Source: Mycolicibacterium iranicum
GTDB taxonomy: Bacteria > Actinomycetota > Actinomycetes > Mycobacteriales > Mycobacteriaceae
DNA length: 64,000 nt
Direction: 5' to 3'
Assembly: GCF_014190915.1 (NCBI RefSeq)
Contig: NZ_JACHVU010000013.1
Location: 62,001-126,000 of the forward strand
Made by a program: the position numbers and the translations under genes. The notes beneath the pieces are model-generated. The model made no database searches. It saw nothing but the letters and a program-made list of their open reading frames with translations, and was not told where the DNA came from. The stretch's first letter is position 1. Each line of letters starts with the position of its first letter. Shown one piece after another: positions 17,245-26,451 of this stretch.

Positions 17245-19239
17245 GTGTCTCAGCCCGCTGATCCGTCCGCGCAGCCGTTCCCCCTCGACCCGCTCACCGC
17301 TTCCGAGATCTCGGCGGTCGCCGACATCCTGCGCCGCGAGCGCGGCGTGGTGCCCGGTGCGCCGGGGGCGCCGGCGGGCTGGCGGTTCGCATCGATCGAG
17401 ATGCTCGAACCCGGCAAAGCCGAACTGGCCGACTTCGAAGCGGGCGGGGCCAGGCCGGCGCGGCGGGCCGAGATCGTGTGCTTCGACCGGTCGGCCAACG
17501 CGACCTACAAGGGTGTGGTGTCCCTGGGTGATCAGCGTGTCGAGAAGTTCGAGCACATTCCGGGCGTCCAGGCGAACTTCACCGTCGACGAGTTCGCGGA
17601 GTGCGACCAGTTGCTGCGCGCGCACCCGGAGGTGATCGCCGCACTGCGTAACCGGGGCATCACCGACCTGGACCTGGTTTTCTTCGACACGTGGACCTAC
17701 GGGGACGCGGTCGCCCCGCCCGAGTACCGCGACCGGCGGATCGGTTGGTCGGACAGTTGGCTCAAAGCCGCTCCCGGCGCCAATCCCTATGCGCGGCTGG
17801 TCAGTGGCCTGCACTGCGTCGTCGACCTCAACGCCATGGAACTGCTCCGGGTCGAGGACGAGGGGGCGTTCGCCGCGGGTGAGCCCGCGCCCGCGGTGAT
17901 GGGTGAGTACGTACCCGCCCACATCCCGGAACGGATTCTGGCCGCGTCGCGCCGCGAACCGCTCAAGCCCCTGCACGTCACCCAGCCCGAAGGGCCGTCG
18001 TTCACCCTGGAGGGCAACCTGCTGCGGTGGCAGAACTGGTCTCTACGAGTGGGTTTCAACCACCGCGAGGGCATGACGCTGCACACGGTGCGCTACCGCG
18101 ACGGTGAGCGCGAACGGTCGATCGCGCACCGGCTCTCCTTCGCCGAGATGATCGTGCCCTACCGAGATCCGTCGCCGGATCACTTCCGCCGCACGGCTTT
18201 CGACATCGGTGAGTGGGGCCTGGGTTTCATGACGACCTCGTTGACGCTCGGTTGCGACTGCCTGGGCGAGATCCGCTACCTCGACGCCGTGCTGCACAAC
18301 AGCCGAGGGGAGCCCTACACCATCGCCCAGGCGATCTGCATCCACGAAGAGGACGACGCGGTCCTGTGGAAACACGTCGATCACGACATCGGCGCCGAAG
18401 TGCGACGGATGCGCCGGCTCACCGTCTCGTTCCACGTCACGGTCGCAAACTACGAATACCTGGTCTACTGGCGGCTTTACCAGGACGGGAACATCGAATG
18501 CGAGGTGCGCGCCACCGGCATCATGGTGACCACACCACTGCCGGCGGGCGCACCCAATCCCAACGGCACGCTCGTCGACGAGCGCACCTACGCCCCGTTC
18601 CACCAGCACTTCCTGGTCGCTCGCCTCGACATGGACGTCGACGGGCCACGGAACACGGTGGTGGTGTCCGAATCGTTCGCCGAACCGATCGGGCCCGCCA
18701 ACCCGCACGGACTGTCGCTGGTGGTGACCAACACCCCGCTGCGCACCGAAGGTGAAGCCCGACAGGATGTGAACTTCGCAACCCAGCGCGCCTGGAAGGT
18801 GGTCAACCCCAACGTCGTGACCGGGATCGGTGCTCACCCGGCGTACAAGCTCGTTCCCAGCGGTGCCATCCCGCCGATGTTCGAACCCGGTTCGCCCGTC
18901 CTCGAACGCGCCGGGGTGATCGCCCACACGCTGTGGGTGACTCCCAATCAGCGTGACGAGCGTTGGCCGGCAGGGGAATTCGTGAATCAGTCCGCCCGCG
19001 ACACCGGCCTGACGCGGTGGACGGCCGCCGACCGTCCGATCGAGAACACCGACGTCGTCCTGTGGTACGTGTTCGGTATCCATCACATCACCCGGGCCGA
19101 GGACTGGCCGGTGATGCCCGTCGACGTGGTGTCGTTCTGGCTCAAGCCGTTCGGGTTCTTCGACCGCAACCCCGCGCTCGACGTCGCCGGCAGCCCGCCC
19201 GACGCGTGCCACACCCCCGTCGCCGGCGCCCACCACTGA
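17245..19239 (+). CDS. Copper-containing primary-amine oxidase
   Basis: A 664-residue copper/topaquinone amine oxidase that oxidises primary amines to aldehydes with release of NH3 and H2O2. The N2 and N3 domains occupy about residues 1-225 and the beta-sandwich catalytic domain the rest. The cofactor tyrosine is Tyr403 in [11 protein letters not shown], the catalytic base is Asp320 in FDIGEWGLG, and copper ligands are His453 and His455 in HQHF and probably His614 in [11 protein letters not shown]. All key residues are intact. The GTG start places the usual short N-terminus in front of [11 protein letters not shown]. No transporter or aldehyde dehydrogenase is adjacent, so the amine is unknown; tyramine or phenethylamine are common substrates in actinobacteria. 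Confidence 0.95.
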   Translation: MSQPADPSAQPFPLDPLTASEISAVADILRRERGVVPGAPGAPAGWRFASIEMLEPGKAELADFEAGGARPARRAEIVCFDRSANATYKGVVSLGDQRVEKFEHIPGVQANFTVDEFAECDQLLRAHPEVIAALRNRGITDLDLVFFDTWTYGDAVAPPEYRDRRIGWSDSWLKAAPGANPYARLVSGLHCVVDLNAMELLRVEDEGAFAAGEPAPAVMGEYVPAHIPERILAASRREPLKPLHVTQPEGPSFTLEGNLLRWQNWSLRVGFNHREGMTLHTVRYRDGERERSIAHRLSFAEMIVPYRDPSPDHFRRTAFDIGEWGLGFMTTSLTLGCDCLGEIRYLDAVLHNSRGEPYTIAQAICIHEEDDAVLWKHVDHDIGAEVRRMRRLTVSFHVTVANYEYLVYWRLYQDGNIECEVRATGIMVTTPLPAGAPNPNGTLVDERTYAPFHQHFLVARLDMDVDGPRNTVVVSESFAEPIGPANPHGLSLVVTNTPLRTEGEARQDVNFATQRAWKVVNPNVVTGIGAHPAYKLVPSGAIPPMFEPGSPVLERAGVIAHTLWVTPNQRDERWPAGEFVNQSARDTGLTRWTAADRPIENTDVVLWYVFGIHHITRAEDWPVMPVDVVSFWLKPFGFFDRNPALDVAGSPPDACHTPVAGAHH

Positions 19240-19255
19240 TGGCACGCTGAAGGGC

Positions 19256-19582
19256 GTGGTGCTCAGATCCGTCCTGCTGTTCGTCCTCGCCGCCGTGCTG
19301 GAGATCGGGGGCGCCTGGCTGGTGTGGCAGGGTGTGCGCGAACATCGCGGGTGGCTGTGGGTGGGCGCGGGACTGCTCGCCCTGGGCGCCTACGGCTTCG
19401 TCGCGGCGTTCCAGCCCGATGCCAACTTCGGTCGGGTGCTCGCCGCCTACGGGGGCGTCTTCGTCGCCGGATCGCTGCTTTGGGGGATGGTCGCCGACGG
19501 CTTCAGGCCGGACCGATGGGACGTCGGGGGCGCGCTCGTCTGCCTCGTCGGCGTCGGCCTGATCATGTACGCGCCGCGCTGA
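19256..19582 (+). CDS. YnfA (UPF0060) family membrane protein
   Basis: A 108-residue integral membrane protein with four hydrophobic segments, belonging to the YnfA/UPF0060 family related to small multidrug resistance transporters. Family features are the N-terminal [15 protein letters not shown], the [20 protein letters not shown] centre and [22 protein letters not shown] at the end. Some homologues contribute to cation or disinfectant export; the role here is unproven. The start is GTG followed by another Val codon. It lies 16 bases after the amine oxidase gene and may be co-transcribed. Confidence 0.88.
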   Translation: MVLRSVLLFVLAAVLEIGGAWLVWQGVREHRGWLWVGAGLLALGAYGFVAAFQPDANFGRVLAAYGGVFVAGSLLWGMVADGFRPDRWDVGGALVCLVGVGLIMYAPR

Positions 19583-19589
19583 CCCGTCG

Positions 19590-20486
19590 TCAGGACAGAT
19601 GCGCGCCGGCGTCGTCCAGGTCCTTACGGCTCAAACCCATCGGTGTCCCGTCAGGAAGATCCTGTGCGGCAACAACTTTGCGGGTGATGGGAGTGAGGAC
19701 GCCGAACAGTGTCTCGACGGCGGCGTCGTCGATCCCGGCGAGCGCGGACAGCGCGAGCGCATCCGTGCGGTCCTCGATGTGCTGTTTGAGCGCGCGGCCT
19801 GACGGTGTCAGCTCACCTTCGTCGTCGAGCAGTCCCCGTTCCCGGAGTTCCCCGTGGTGCCGAGCCCATTGGTCGTCGTCGTAGTCGCGAGCACGTTTGA
19901 TCATCTCGGCGGGAACCCGGCCGGCCGCGGCGTGCAGGATGTTGCATTCACGGCCGGATACGCCCTCGGCGGTCAGTACGGCCACGTGTCCGTCGCCGCG
20001 ATGCTCCCGCAGCAGCGTCGAGGCGTGCCACAACCGGGCCAGCGGTTCATCCGGCCACGCCAGTGCGTGGTTGGCCGCGTACAGCGCCCGCCCACCCACC
20101 TCGCACCGCGCGACCGCGTCGGCGACGAGGTCGGCGACGGTGCCCGCCTCGTCATCGGTGACGCCGTAGCGCCGCAGCGCGGCTGCGGCGGCGTCGCTGC
20201 GGATTTCCAGCGCCGCAGCCGGGGGAGCGATCTGCCAGGCTGCCGGCAACGCCTTGGCGACGCGTTCGGGGGTGAAGTTGTAGAACGCGGCAGTGACGAC
20301 ATCGACCGGCACCGGGCCCAGCGGGGCGGAGCGGGCCGCGAAATAGCCCATCCAGAACCCCTTGTATCCGAGCCCGTCCAGTGCCGACCGGGCTTCAGGC
20401 GCGAAGTAGGTGACGGCGTGCACCGGTTCGATGCGGTCGTGCAGGCGGCGTGCGACAGAGTGGGGTCTGGACATCTCGGCAGTCAA
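19590..20486 (-). CDS. SCO6745-family hypothetical protein
   Basis: A 298-residue cytoplasmic protein of the actinobacterial SCO6745 family. It is helix-rich, with the conserved N-terminal segment FAPEARSALDGLGYKGFWMGYFAAR and a C-terminal winged-helix-like part (about residues 205-270: RDYDDDQWARHHGELRERGL, LTPSGRALKQ). The C-terminal half suggests a MarR-like DNA-binding fold but no regulatory target is known. It converges on the YnfA gene with a seven-base gap and diverges from the DUF4333 lipoprotein. Confidence 0.78.
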   Translation of the reverse strand: MTAEMSRPHSVARRLHDRIEPVHAVTYFAPEARSALDGLGYKGFWMGYFAARSAPLGPVPVDVVTAAFYNFTPERVAKALPAAWQIAPPAAALEIRSDAAAAALRRYGVTDDEAGTVADLVADAVARCEVGGRALYAANHALAWPDEPLARLWHASTLLREHRGDGHVAVLTAEGVSGRECNILHAAAGRVPAEMIKRARDYDDDQWARHHGELRERGLLDDEGELTPSGRALKQHIEDRTDALALSALAGIDDAAVETLFGVLTPITRKVVAAQDLPDGTPMGLSRKDLDDAGAHLS

Positions 20487-20550
20487 TCATCACACCGACG
20501 GGGCCTGCTAGGGTGCCTGCAAACTTCCTGACTGCGACGGGATCACACCC

Positions 20551-21285
20551 ATGAGGAAGGTCTTCGGTCCGCTCACCGCGCTGGCGGCAGCGAGCGCGGT
20601 GGTGTCCGGTTGCCACGTCCAGCTCGCCGACGGCCTACCGGTGGTCACGACCGAGGATCTGCAGTCCGACATCGCGCAGCGTTTCGGTGATGCCGGGCAG
20701 CGGCCGCAGTCCGTCTCGTGCAAGGAGCCCCTCGTCGGCGAGGTCGGTCAGGTGGCGCGCTGCGATGTGGTGATGAGCCCGACCAACAGCTTCGCGCCGA
20801 TCGTGACCGTCACCAGCGTGGAAGGCGCCACGATCGACTACGAACTGGTGCCGGCACTGTCAAAGGAGCAATTGGAGCGGGCCGTGGTCCGGTTGATCGA
20901 CGAAGCCGGTGGGCCACCGCCGTCCGAGGTGAGGTGTCCGGGCGGGCTCACGGGCCGGATGGGGGAGGCCGCACAGTGCGACGTCGTCACCTCAGGTGTC
21001 ACGTTGCGCCGGACTGTGGAAGTCACCAGCGTCGAGGGGTTGATGATGAACTTCGACCTGGTCCCGATCCTGACCAGGTCCGAGGTGGAGAAGTCGCTGC
21101 TCGACGATCTGTCCCGTCATCTGAGCCGGCGGCCCGACTCGGCGACCTGCACGGGCGATCTGGAGGGCAAGCCGGGCAACACGGTGGACTGTGCTGTGGT
21201 CGCGGGCCCGGAGCGCGCGGCTTTCCTTCTCACGGTGACCGCGGTCGACGGCACGAACATCGATTACAGCTACGCCCCGCGGTGA
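20551..21285 (+). CDS. Lipoprotein with three DUF4333 repeats
   Basis: A 244-residue lipoprotein: signal MRKVFGPLTALAAASAVVSGC gives a lipidated Cys21. The mature part is three copies of a DUF4333-type module, each with a Ser-or-Ala-x-x-Cys, a Cys-Asp-or-Ala-Val-Val strand and a closing TVTSVEG or TVTAVDG plus aromatic-x-hydrophobic ending (about residues 30-100, 105-175, 180-244). Each module holds one cysteine pair, likely a disulphide. DUF4333 proteins are exported actinobacterial domains of unknown function. TAGGGT near 20511 is a possible -10 element. Confidence 0.85.
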   Translation: MRKVFGPLTALAAASAVVSGCHVQLADGLPVVTTEDLQSDIAQRFGDAGQRPQSVSCKEPLVGEVGQVARCDVVMSPTNSFAPIVTVTSVEGATIDYELVPALSKEQLERAVVRLIDEAGGPPPSEVRCPGGLTGRMGEAAQCDVVTSGVTLRRTVEVTSVEGLMMNFDLVPILTRSEVEKSLLDDLSRHLSRRPDSATCTGDLEGKPGNTVDCAVVAGPERAAFLLTVTAVDGTNIDYSYAPR

Positions 21286-21334
21286 TGAAAAGGGTTGCGG
21301 CACCGACTTTCTGACGACATAGAGAAAGACAGAA

Positions 21335-21366
21335 CCGCGGCGCCGACACTCTGGTCGGCGCCGCGG
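21335..21366. terminator. Perfect 13-bp hairpin between convergent genes
   Basis: CCGCGGCGCCGAC (21335-21347) pairs perfectly with GTCGGCGCCGCGG (21354-21366) around a six-base loop. There is no T-run, as is usual for mycobacterial intrinsic terminators. It sits between the DUF4333 gene (plus strand, ends 21285) and the DoxX-type gene (minus strand, ends 21407) and can serve both. Confidence 0.8.
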
Positions 21367-21406
21367 ATCGGTGTCCAGCGTGCGGCCCACAGGGCCGCGG
21401 ACGCGA

Positions 21407-22360
21407 TCAGCGCACGCGGCGCTTCTGCTTCTTGGCCTGCTTCTTGGCTTCCTTACCGGCGGACTCGGCCAGCAACGCCGCCCGGTCGCGAGCGAGCTCG
21501 GCACGGTCGCGCGCCAGCGCCGCCCAGTCGGTACCGCGGTCGCGCGCCAGCTCGGCCAGTTCCGGGGCCCGGTCACGGGCGCGGTCGGCGAGGTCACCGC
21601 TGCGGTCGCGGGCGATCTCGGCGAATTCGCCGCCGCGCTCGCGGGCGATCTCGGCCAGCTCGGCGCTGCGCTTCTGGGCGATCTCGGCCAGTTCACCGCC
21701 GCGCTCGCGGGCGACCTCGGCCCACTTCCCGCCGCGGTCCTTGGCGACCTCGGCCAGTTCCGAGCCGCGTTCACCGGCGATGTGCGCCAGTTCGCGTCCG
21801 CGCTCGGCCCCGACCTGCAGGCCGTGTCCCACCTTCTCGGCGAGCGCGCTGTCCGACAGCGAGCTGCCCGCGGCCGCGCCGGCCGGCAGGGCGGCGGTGA
21901 CCGCCCCGGAGACCTTGCGCGCCGCACGGCGGCCGCGCCAACCCAGCGACGGCTTGCCCTCGGTGTCGACCGCAGCGATGATCAGACCGCCGATGAGGCT
22001 GATGTCGGTGATGAACGCCCGCCGCTCGTCGGCCTTGCGCTGCGGATCGACCTCGCTCCAGAAAGCATGTCCGCCAAGGGAACTGGGGACGACACTAAGC
22101 GCCAGTGCGGCGGAGGCCAACCGGGGGAGTTTTCCGGTGGCCAGCAGCAGGCCGCCGCCGATCTGCACGCCGGCGGTGACCTTCGCGACGGTCTCGGCGT
22201 CGGAAGGCACGTTCGTGCCGACCGGGTCGGGCAGCTTGCTCAGTCCTTCGAGGGTCTGGCGAGAGGCGTCGGTCGCTGGTTTGGGGCTTCGGAGAGCCTC
22301 AATCCCACGCGAGATGAAGACTGCGGACAGCATCGGGCGCGCAACACGTCGGATCAACAT
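21407..22360 (-). CDS. DoxX family membrane protein with eleven-residue repeat tail
   Basis: A 317-residue protein. Residues 1-140 are DoxX-like: MLIRRVARPMLSAVFISRG, then TAGVQIGGGLLLATGKLPRL, ALALSVVPSSLGGHAFW and ISLIGGLIIAAVDTEG, about four membrane segments. Residues 186-284 are nine tandem eleven-residue units of the form [ED]RGxELAEIAR, ending in a Lys/Arg-rich tail (KKQAKKQKRRVR). The repeat should form one long charged amphipathic helix, a hendecad pattern suited to right-handed coiled coils or membrane-surface binding. The ATG at 22360 is chosen because the DoxX N-terminus starts there; frames opening further upstream add Arg-rich sequence. A SigF-like promoter lies a few bases upstream. 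Confidence 0.85.
   Translation of the reverse strand: MLIRRVARPMLSAVFISRGIEALRSPKPATDASRQTLEGLSKLPDPVGTNVPSDAETVAKVTAGVQIGGGLLLATGKLPRLASAALALSVVPSSLGGHAFWSEVDPQRKADERRAFITDISLIGGLIIAAVDTEGKPSLGWRGRRAARKVSGAVTAALPAGAAAGSSLSDSALAEKVGHGLQVGAERGRELAHIAGERGSELAEVAKDRGGKWAEVARERGGELAEIAQKRSAELAEIARERGGEFAEIARDRSGDLADRARDRAPELAELARDRGTDWAALARDRAELARDRAALLAESAGKEAKKQAKKQKRRVR
21509..21805 (-). repeat. Nine 33-bp units encoding eleven-residue repeats
   Basis: Nine consecutive 33-base units encode ERGRELAHIAG, ERGSELAEVAK, DRGGKWAEVAR, ERGGELAEIAQ and five similar blocks in the DoxX-type protein. Arg at position 2 and Ala at positions 7 and 10 are almost invariant, while positions 3-6 vary. Confidence 0.9.
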
Positions 22361-22369
22361 GCGGCCTGT

Positions 22370-22395
22370 GTTCCCACGCGCACACGGCTGCAAAC
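22370..22395 (-). promoter_or_regulatory. SigF-like promoter upstream of the DoxX-type gene
   Basis: On the minus strand GTTT (22395-22392) is followed after 16 bases by GGGAAC (22375-22370), one mismatch from the SigF -10 consensus GGGTAY. A start site about seven bases on would be close to the ATG at 22360, giving a very short leader. Confidence 0.4.
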
Positions 22396-22436
22396 CCGCC
22401 GTATCGCGCCGGCGTGTGCACGCCGTCGGGTCCCTG

Positions 22437-23357
22437 TCACCGGGCCGGACCCGCTTCGGGGCGGGGCCACTGCGGGTGCCGCCGATCGGTCGACGCCTGT
22501 CGCATCCTGTCCAGAACGGCGCGCAGGGGGGACCAGTCCGAACGACGCCTGCGGGTGACCGCATACGCGGTCAGCGTGACGTCGGGGTCGCGCAGGGCCA
22601 GCACGCTGACCCCGGGCCCGGTCGGTCTGCCCAGTGGGAGCAGTCCCACGCCGAACCCGGCCACGATCAGGTCCTCCACCAGGTCCAGGCTGTCGATCTG
22701 GTGCGCGATGCGCGGGGTGAACCCGGCCAGTGACGCCAGGGTGCGCACGGCCGTCTCGTCGGCGGTGTTGCGGGAGTTCACGATCCAGGTGGACTTCGCG
22801 AACGCCGTCAGCCCGGTATCGGGTGGCGTCCCGGCCGGGACGCCCAGGCCCCACCCGATCGACCACAGCGGGGTCACCTCCATGCTCGGACCGGGCGAGG
22901 CGGGAGCCAGGTTGTAGTCGTAGGTCAGCGCAAGGTCGAGGTCGTCGCCGGTGAGCAGCGCGAACGCTTCGACGGGTTCGTACTCGCTGATGACGACATC
23001 CACCCCGGGATGCCGCGCGGTCAGGCCGCCGATGATGGGCAGCAGGGAGACCCGGATACCGGTGGCGAAGCCGCCCACGCGCACCGTCCCCGCCGGTTCC
23101 GCGTCGGGGTCGAGGTCCAGCCTGGCCGCGTCGACGGCGGCAAGGATGCTGACCGCGTGGTCTGCCAGCCGTCGACCCGCCGGCGTCAGCCGGACACGGC
23201 GGCCCTCGGGCTCGATCAGCTGCGTGCCCGTGTCGCGCGCCAGCGCCGCGATCTGGGCGCTCACCGTCGAGGTGGTGAGGCCGTGCTCGTCGGCCACGGC
23301 GCGCATCGATCCGAGCCGGGAGAGAGCGAGCAGCAGTCCCAGGCGCCGTGTGTCCAT
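22437..23357 (-). CDS. LysR-family transcriptional regulator
   Basis: A 306-residue LysR-type regulator. The N-terminal winged helix is clear (LSRLGSMRAVADEHGL, then TTSTVSAQIAALARDTG with EPEGRRVRLTPAGRRL), followed by the periplasmic-binding-protein-like effector domain from about residue 90. The ATG at 23357 begins MDTRRLGLLLALSRLG, the usual start of the family. It is divergent from an enoyl-CoA hydratase gene with only 48 bases between start codons, the classic arrangement in which LysR proteins control the divergent gene. The inducer is unknown. Confidence 0.92.
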   Translation of the reverse strand: MDTRRLGLLLALSRLGSMRAVADEHGLTTSTVSAQIAALARDTGTQLIEPEGRRVRLTPAGRRLADHAVSILAAVDAARLDLDPDAEPAGTVRVGGFATGIRVSLLPIIGGLTARHPGVDVVISEYEPVEAFALLTGDDLDLALTYDYNLAPASPGPSMEVTPLWSIGWGLGVPAGTPPDTGLTAFAKSTWIVNSRNTADETAVRTLASLAGFTPRIAHQIDSLDLVEDLIVAGFGVGLLPLGRPTGPGVSVLALRDPDVTLTAYAVTRRRRSDWSPLRAVLDRMRQASTDRRHPQWPRPEAGPAR

Positions 23358-23405
23358 CCCACGATTGTCTCCAGTGGTCGGCCGCGCAGTCGGTAAGTTC
23401 GCCGC

Positions 23406-24200
23406 ATGGCCGACCTGACCGTCACCGTCAGCGACGGTGTCGCGGTGCTGACCCTCAACCGCCCGCAGCGACGCAACGCCTACACCTCCGAGATGGGAGA
23501 CCTGCTCAACGGTGCGTACCGGGACTGCGACGCCGACGACGGTGTGCGGGCCATCGTGCTGACCGGTGCGGGTGAGGCCTTCTGCGCGGGAGCGGATTTC
23601 GGGCAGGGAGACCCGTTCGCATCCGCCGGGGACGCGTTCACGGCCTCGCCGACGGACCCTGCGGCGTTCGAACTGCGCACCCCGGTCATCGCGGCGGTCA
23701 ACGGCCATGCCATCGGAATCGGGTTGACCATCGCGCTGCACGCCGACATCAGGATCATGGCCACCGACGCGAAATACGCGGTCGCACAGGTTCGTCGGGG
23801 GGTCGTCGGGGACTGCATGTCGCACTGGACGTTGCCCCACCTCGCGGGCGCGGCCGTGGCAGCCGACCTCCTCCTGACCGGGCGCACATTCGACGGCACC
23901 GAGGCCGCCGCCCTGGGAATCGCCAGCCGCACGCTGCCCGCGGCCGAGGTGTTCGGCGCTGCGATGGCCGTCGCCCGCGACATCGCGACCAACGTCGCGC
24001 CGATGTCGGCCGCTGTGAGCAAGCGACTGCTCTGGGACACGATGATCGAGGGCCTCAGCGCCCGCCAGGTGGCGGCCCGGGAGACCGCCGCGCACCGCCG
24101 CCTGCTCGGCGGGGCCGATGCCCGCGAGGGAGTGGCCGCCTTTCTCGAGCGCAGGCCACCGCGCTGGACGGCGTCGGTGTCGCGGGAGTGGGAGGCCTGA
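23406..24200 (+). CDS. Enoyl-CoA hydratase/isomerase family protein
   Basis: A 264-residue crotonase-fold enzyme. Oxyanion-hole motifs are NRPQRRNAYT, AFCAGADF and the second glycine loop NGHAIGIGLTIAL. The usual catalytic Glu near VRRGVVGDC is not obvious: the crotonase Glu-Glu pair seems changed, so it may be an isomerase or a hydratase with altered chemistry. The C-terminal helix region (SKRLLWDTM) is typical. TAAGTT (23394-23399) lies six bases before the ATG, suggesting leaderless transcription. It is probably regulated by the divergent LysR protein. Confidence 0.88.
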   Translation: MADLTVTVSDGVAVLTLNRPQRRNAYTSEMGDLLNGAYRDCDADDGVRAIVLTGAGEAFCAGADFGQGDPFASAGDAFTASPTDPAAFELRTPVIAAVNGHAIGIGLTIALHADIRIMATDAKYAVAQVRRGVVGDCMSHWTLPHLAGAAVAADLLLTGRTFDGTEAAALGIASRTLPAAEVFGAAMAVARDIATNVAPMSAAVSKRLLWDTMIEGLSARQVAARETAAHRRLLGGADAREGVAAFLERRPPRWTASVSREWEA

Positions 24201-24278
24201 TCAGGGCCCCGCGGTTCAGCGGCCCCCGGCGGGGTACACCGGCGCGGCAACTGTCGACCGACGTGGACGGGATGTGGC

Positions 24279-25839
24279 GTGGCCGAACTGACCCTGCTGA
24301 TCGTGTTGTTCGCCGCAACCGCGGTGCTCGCACCGATCGCCGAGCGCATCAGCATGCCGTACCCGGCCGTGCTGCTGATCTTCGGCATGCTGCTGGCGCC
24401 GATCCCCGGGCTGCCGCTGCCCGCGGTGGATCCGAAACTCATTCTGCCGCTGATCCTTCCGCCACTGCTGTTCGCCGCGGCGCGCCGGACCTCCTGGCGC
24501 CAGTTCCTGGACAACCGGCGCGCCATCGGGCTGCTTGCGATCGCGCTGGTCGCGGTGACCGCGTTCACCGTGGGGGCCACCCTGGTCGCGATCGTGCCCG
24601 GGCTGCCGCTGGTTGCCGCGACCGCGGTCGGTGCGGCGGTCGCCCCGCCGGACCCGATCGCGGCGACGTCGATCGCGGGCAAACTGCATCTGCCGCGCCG
24701 GCTGCGCACCATCCTGGAGGGCGAGGGGCTGTCCAACGACGCGACCGCGCTCGTCCTCTACGAAGTCGCCGTCGCGTCGGCGCTCACCGGCGCGCTGTCG
24801 CCGGGGCCGCACGGCGACCACTCTGGGGGTGGCCATCGTCGTCGGCGTGCTGACGGGCCTGCTGGTGGCGGTGTGCGCGCGGTGGGTGCTGACCAGGCTG
24901 CCGGCGCACCCGGCGGGAACCGCGCTGGTGCTCGTCTGCCCCTTCGCCGCGTACACCGCCGCCGACGCGGTGCACGGCAGCGGAGTGCTGGCGGTCGTCA
25001 CCCTCGCCCTGTCGTTGAGCCGCTACAGCGATGCGGAATCCGCACAGACCCGGCTGGTGAGCCTCACCACCTGGGAGGTCGTCGAACTCCTCGTCACCGG
25101 CGCCGCCTTCGCGTTCGTCGGCCTCGAGCTGCGCGCCATCATGCAGAGCACCCCCGGCTCGTTGACCACACTGATCGTGCAGGCGCTGGCGGTCACCGCG
25201 GTGGTGATCGTGCTCCGGTTCGCATGGATCTTCCCGGTCGCGACCCTCGACGAACGCCTGCACCGGCGGCGAGGCGCCGTGGCCGAACCGATCGGGTGGC
25301 GCGAGATGACGGTGTCCTCGTGGGCGGGGATGCGCGGTGTCGTCACCCTGGTCACCGCTCTGGCTCTGCCTGCGGCCTTCCCTGAACGCGACCGGCTGGT
25401 CTTCATCGCGTTCGTCGTGGTCATCATCACCCTCCTCCTGCAGGGACTCACCCTGCCGGTACTGGTGAAGGTGCTGCGGGTCAGCGGGGACGACGCCGCG
25501 CTCGACGACCTCGAGCAGTCGCTGATCCGTCGCGCCCAGGACGCGGGGATGCGCCGACTCGACGAGCTCCGTGCTGCCGGAGACGTCGCCGACGACGTCG
25601 TCGATCATGTCGAGGAGAACGCGGCCCGAATGTGGCACGCCATCGGTCTGCGCGACGGTGACCGCGAGCCCCACGGTGCACCGGCCTCGGACCGTATCGG
25701 GGAGATCGACGTGGTGCGGGACTCGATGCTCGCGGCGGCCCGTGAGGTGGTGCTGGCGGCGCGGTCGGAGTCCGGGACCGATCCCGGAGTCGTCGACGAC
25801 GTCCTGCGGCGACTGGACGCCCGCGGCACGATGCCCTGA
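24279..25839 (+). pseudogene. CPA1-type Na+/H+ antiporter gene with a frameshift
   Basis: Two overlapping frames together make one cation:proton antiporter of about 520 residues. The first, from ATG 24279, runs through MAELTLLIVLFAATAVLAPI and the ion-binding region AVAPPDPIAATSIAG and LEGEGLSNDATALVLYE up to about 24800. It then loses similarity; the next frame takes over with TTLGVAIVVGVLTGLLVAV and continues through WEVVELLVTGAAFAFVGLEL and SWAGMRGVVTLVTALALP to the TGA at 25839. One extra base between about 24795 and 24830 explains it, most likely in the G-run at 24803-24806. Either the gene is inactivated or the sequence has an indel error; both halves otherwise look under selection. Confidence 0.85.
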
Positions 25840-25870
25840 CCGCCTGCGCGAGGGCGACGGTCAGGGCATC
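25830..25870. terminator. 12-bp perfect inverted repeat at a convergent junction
   Basis: GATGCCCTGACC (25830-25841) pairs with GGTCAGGGCATC (25859-25870) around a 17-base loop that can itself form a few GC pairs. The stem includes the antiporter stop codon and faces the Gly-Pro repeat gene on the other strand, so it is probably a bidirectional terminator. Confidence 0.75.
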
Positions 25871-25911
25871 GGTCGGACGTGTGCTGTGGTGACTACCGGA
25901 TGCTGCTGTGG

Positions 25912-26451
25912 CTACGGGGCCGGGACAGTGCCACAACCCACACCGGGGATGCAGCCGGAAGCGCCACCGGGGCCTGCGGCACCGCTGGGTCCGCCGGGGA
26001 TGGCGCCCGCGGCGCCGCCGGGTCCTGCGACACCGCCGGGTCCGCCCGGAATGGTGCCCGCGGCTCCCGCCGGTCCTGCGGCTCCGGCAGGTCCGCCGGG
26101 GATGGCGCCCGCTGCGCCGCCGGGTCCTGCGACACCGCCGGGCCCGCCGGGGATGGCGCCCGCTGCGCCGCCGGGTCCCGCGACACCGCCGGGCCCGCCG
26201 GGGATGGCGCCCGCTGTGCCGCCGGGTCCTGCCACACCGCCGGGTCCACCGGGCACCGCGCCTGCCACACCGGGGGCGGGCGGGGGCGGAGGAACGGCGC
26301 CGCATCCGGTGCCGGTCATGTCGTAGCACCCGGGCGGGCCGCCTGCCGGAACCGGCAGGAGGGACGCACCACCGAGAGGTGCGGTGGCGATCGCCGTGGC
26401 GGCGGCCGCGGTGAACATCAACGGGGAGTATCGCTTCAGAGTCCTCAGCAT
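25912..26451 (-). CDS. Secreted Gly/Pro/Ala 17-residue repeat protein
   Basis: A 179-residue protein with an N-terminal signal peptide ([10 protein letters not shown], then a hydrophobic Ala-rich core ending near residue 28). The mature part starts with CYDMTGTGC (Cys42, Cys50) and a polyproline run, followed by about six 17-residue units such as [17 protein letters not shown], and ends with CIPGVGC (Cys167, Cys173). The low-complexity core is elastin-like rather than a true Gly-X-Y collagen repeat; two close cysteine pairs flank it. It is presumably exported to the cell wall or outside. Function is unknown. The plus-strand and other minus-strand frames across this repeat are composition artefacts. 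The ATG at 26451 is chosen because the signal peptide begins there. Confidence 0.75.
   Translation of the reverse strand: MLRTLKRYSPLMFTAAAATAIATAPLGGASLLPVPAGGPPGCYDMTGTGCGAVPPPPPAPGVAGAVPGGPGGVAGPGGTAGAIPGGPGGVAGPGGAAGAIPGGPGGVAGPGGAAGAIPGGPAGAAGPAGAAGTIPGGPGGVAGPGGAAGAIPGGPSGAAGPGGASGCIPGVGCGTVPAP
25948..26274 (-). repeat. 51-bp tandem repeats in the Gly-Pro protein gene
   Basis: About six units of 51 bases (five complete, plus partial ends) encode the 17-residue motif [17 protein letters not shown] with small variations ([17 protein letters not shown] in the fourth). The array is in frame throughout, so copy-number change would preserve the reading frame. Confidence 0.9.

Noticed and set aside
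24795-24830. Programmed ribosomal frameshift in the antiporter gene
   Set aside because: No known slippery heptamer with a downstream structure was recognised, and antiporters of this family are not known to use frameshifting. A mutation or sequence error is simpler.
25948-26274. CRISPR-like array
   Set aside because: The repeat has no unique spacers; it is an in-frame 51-base coding repeat.
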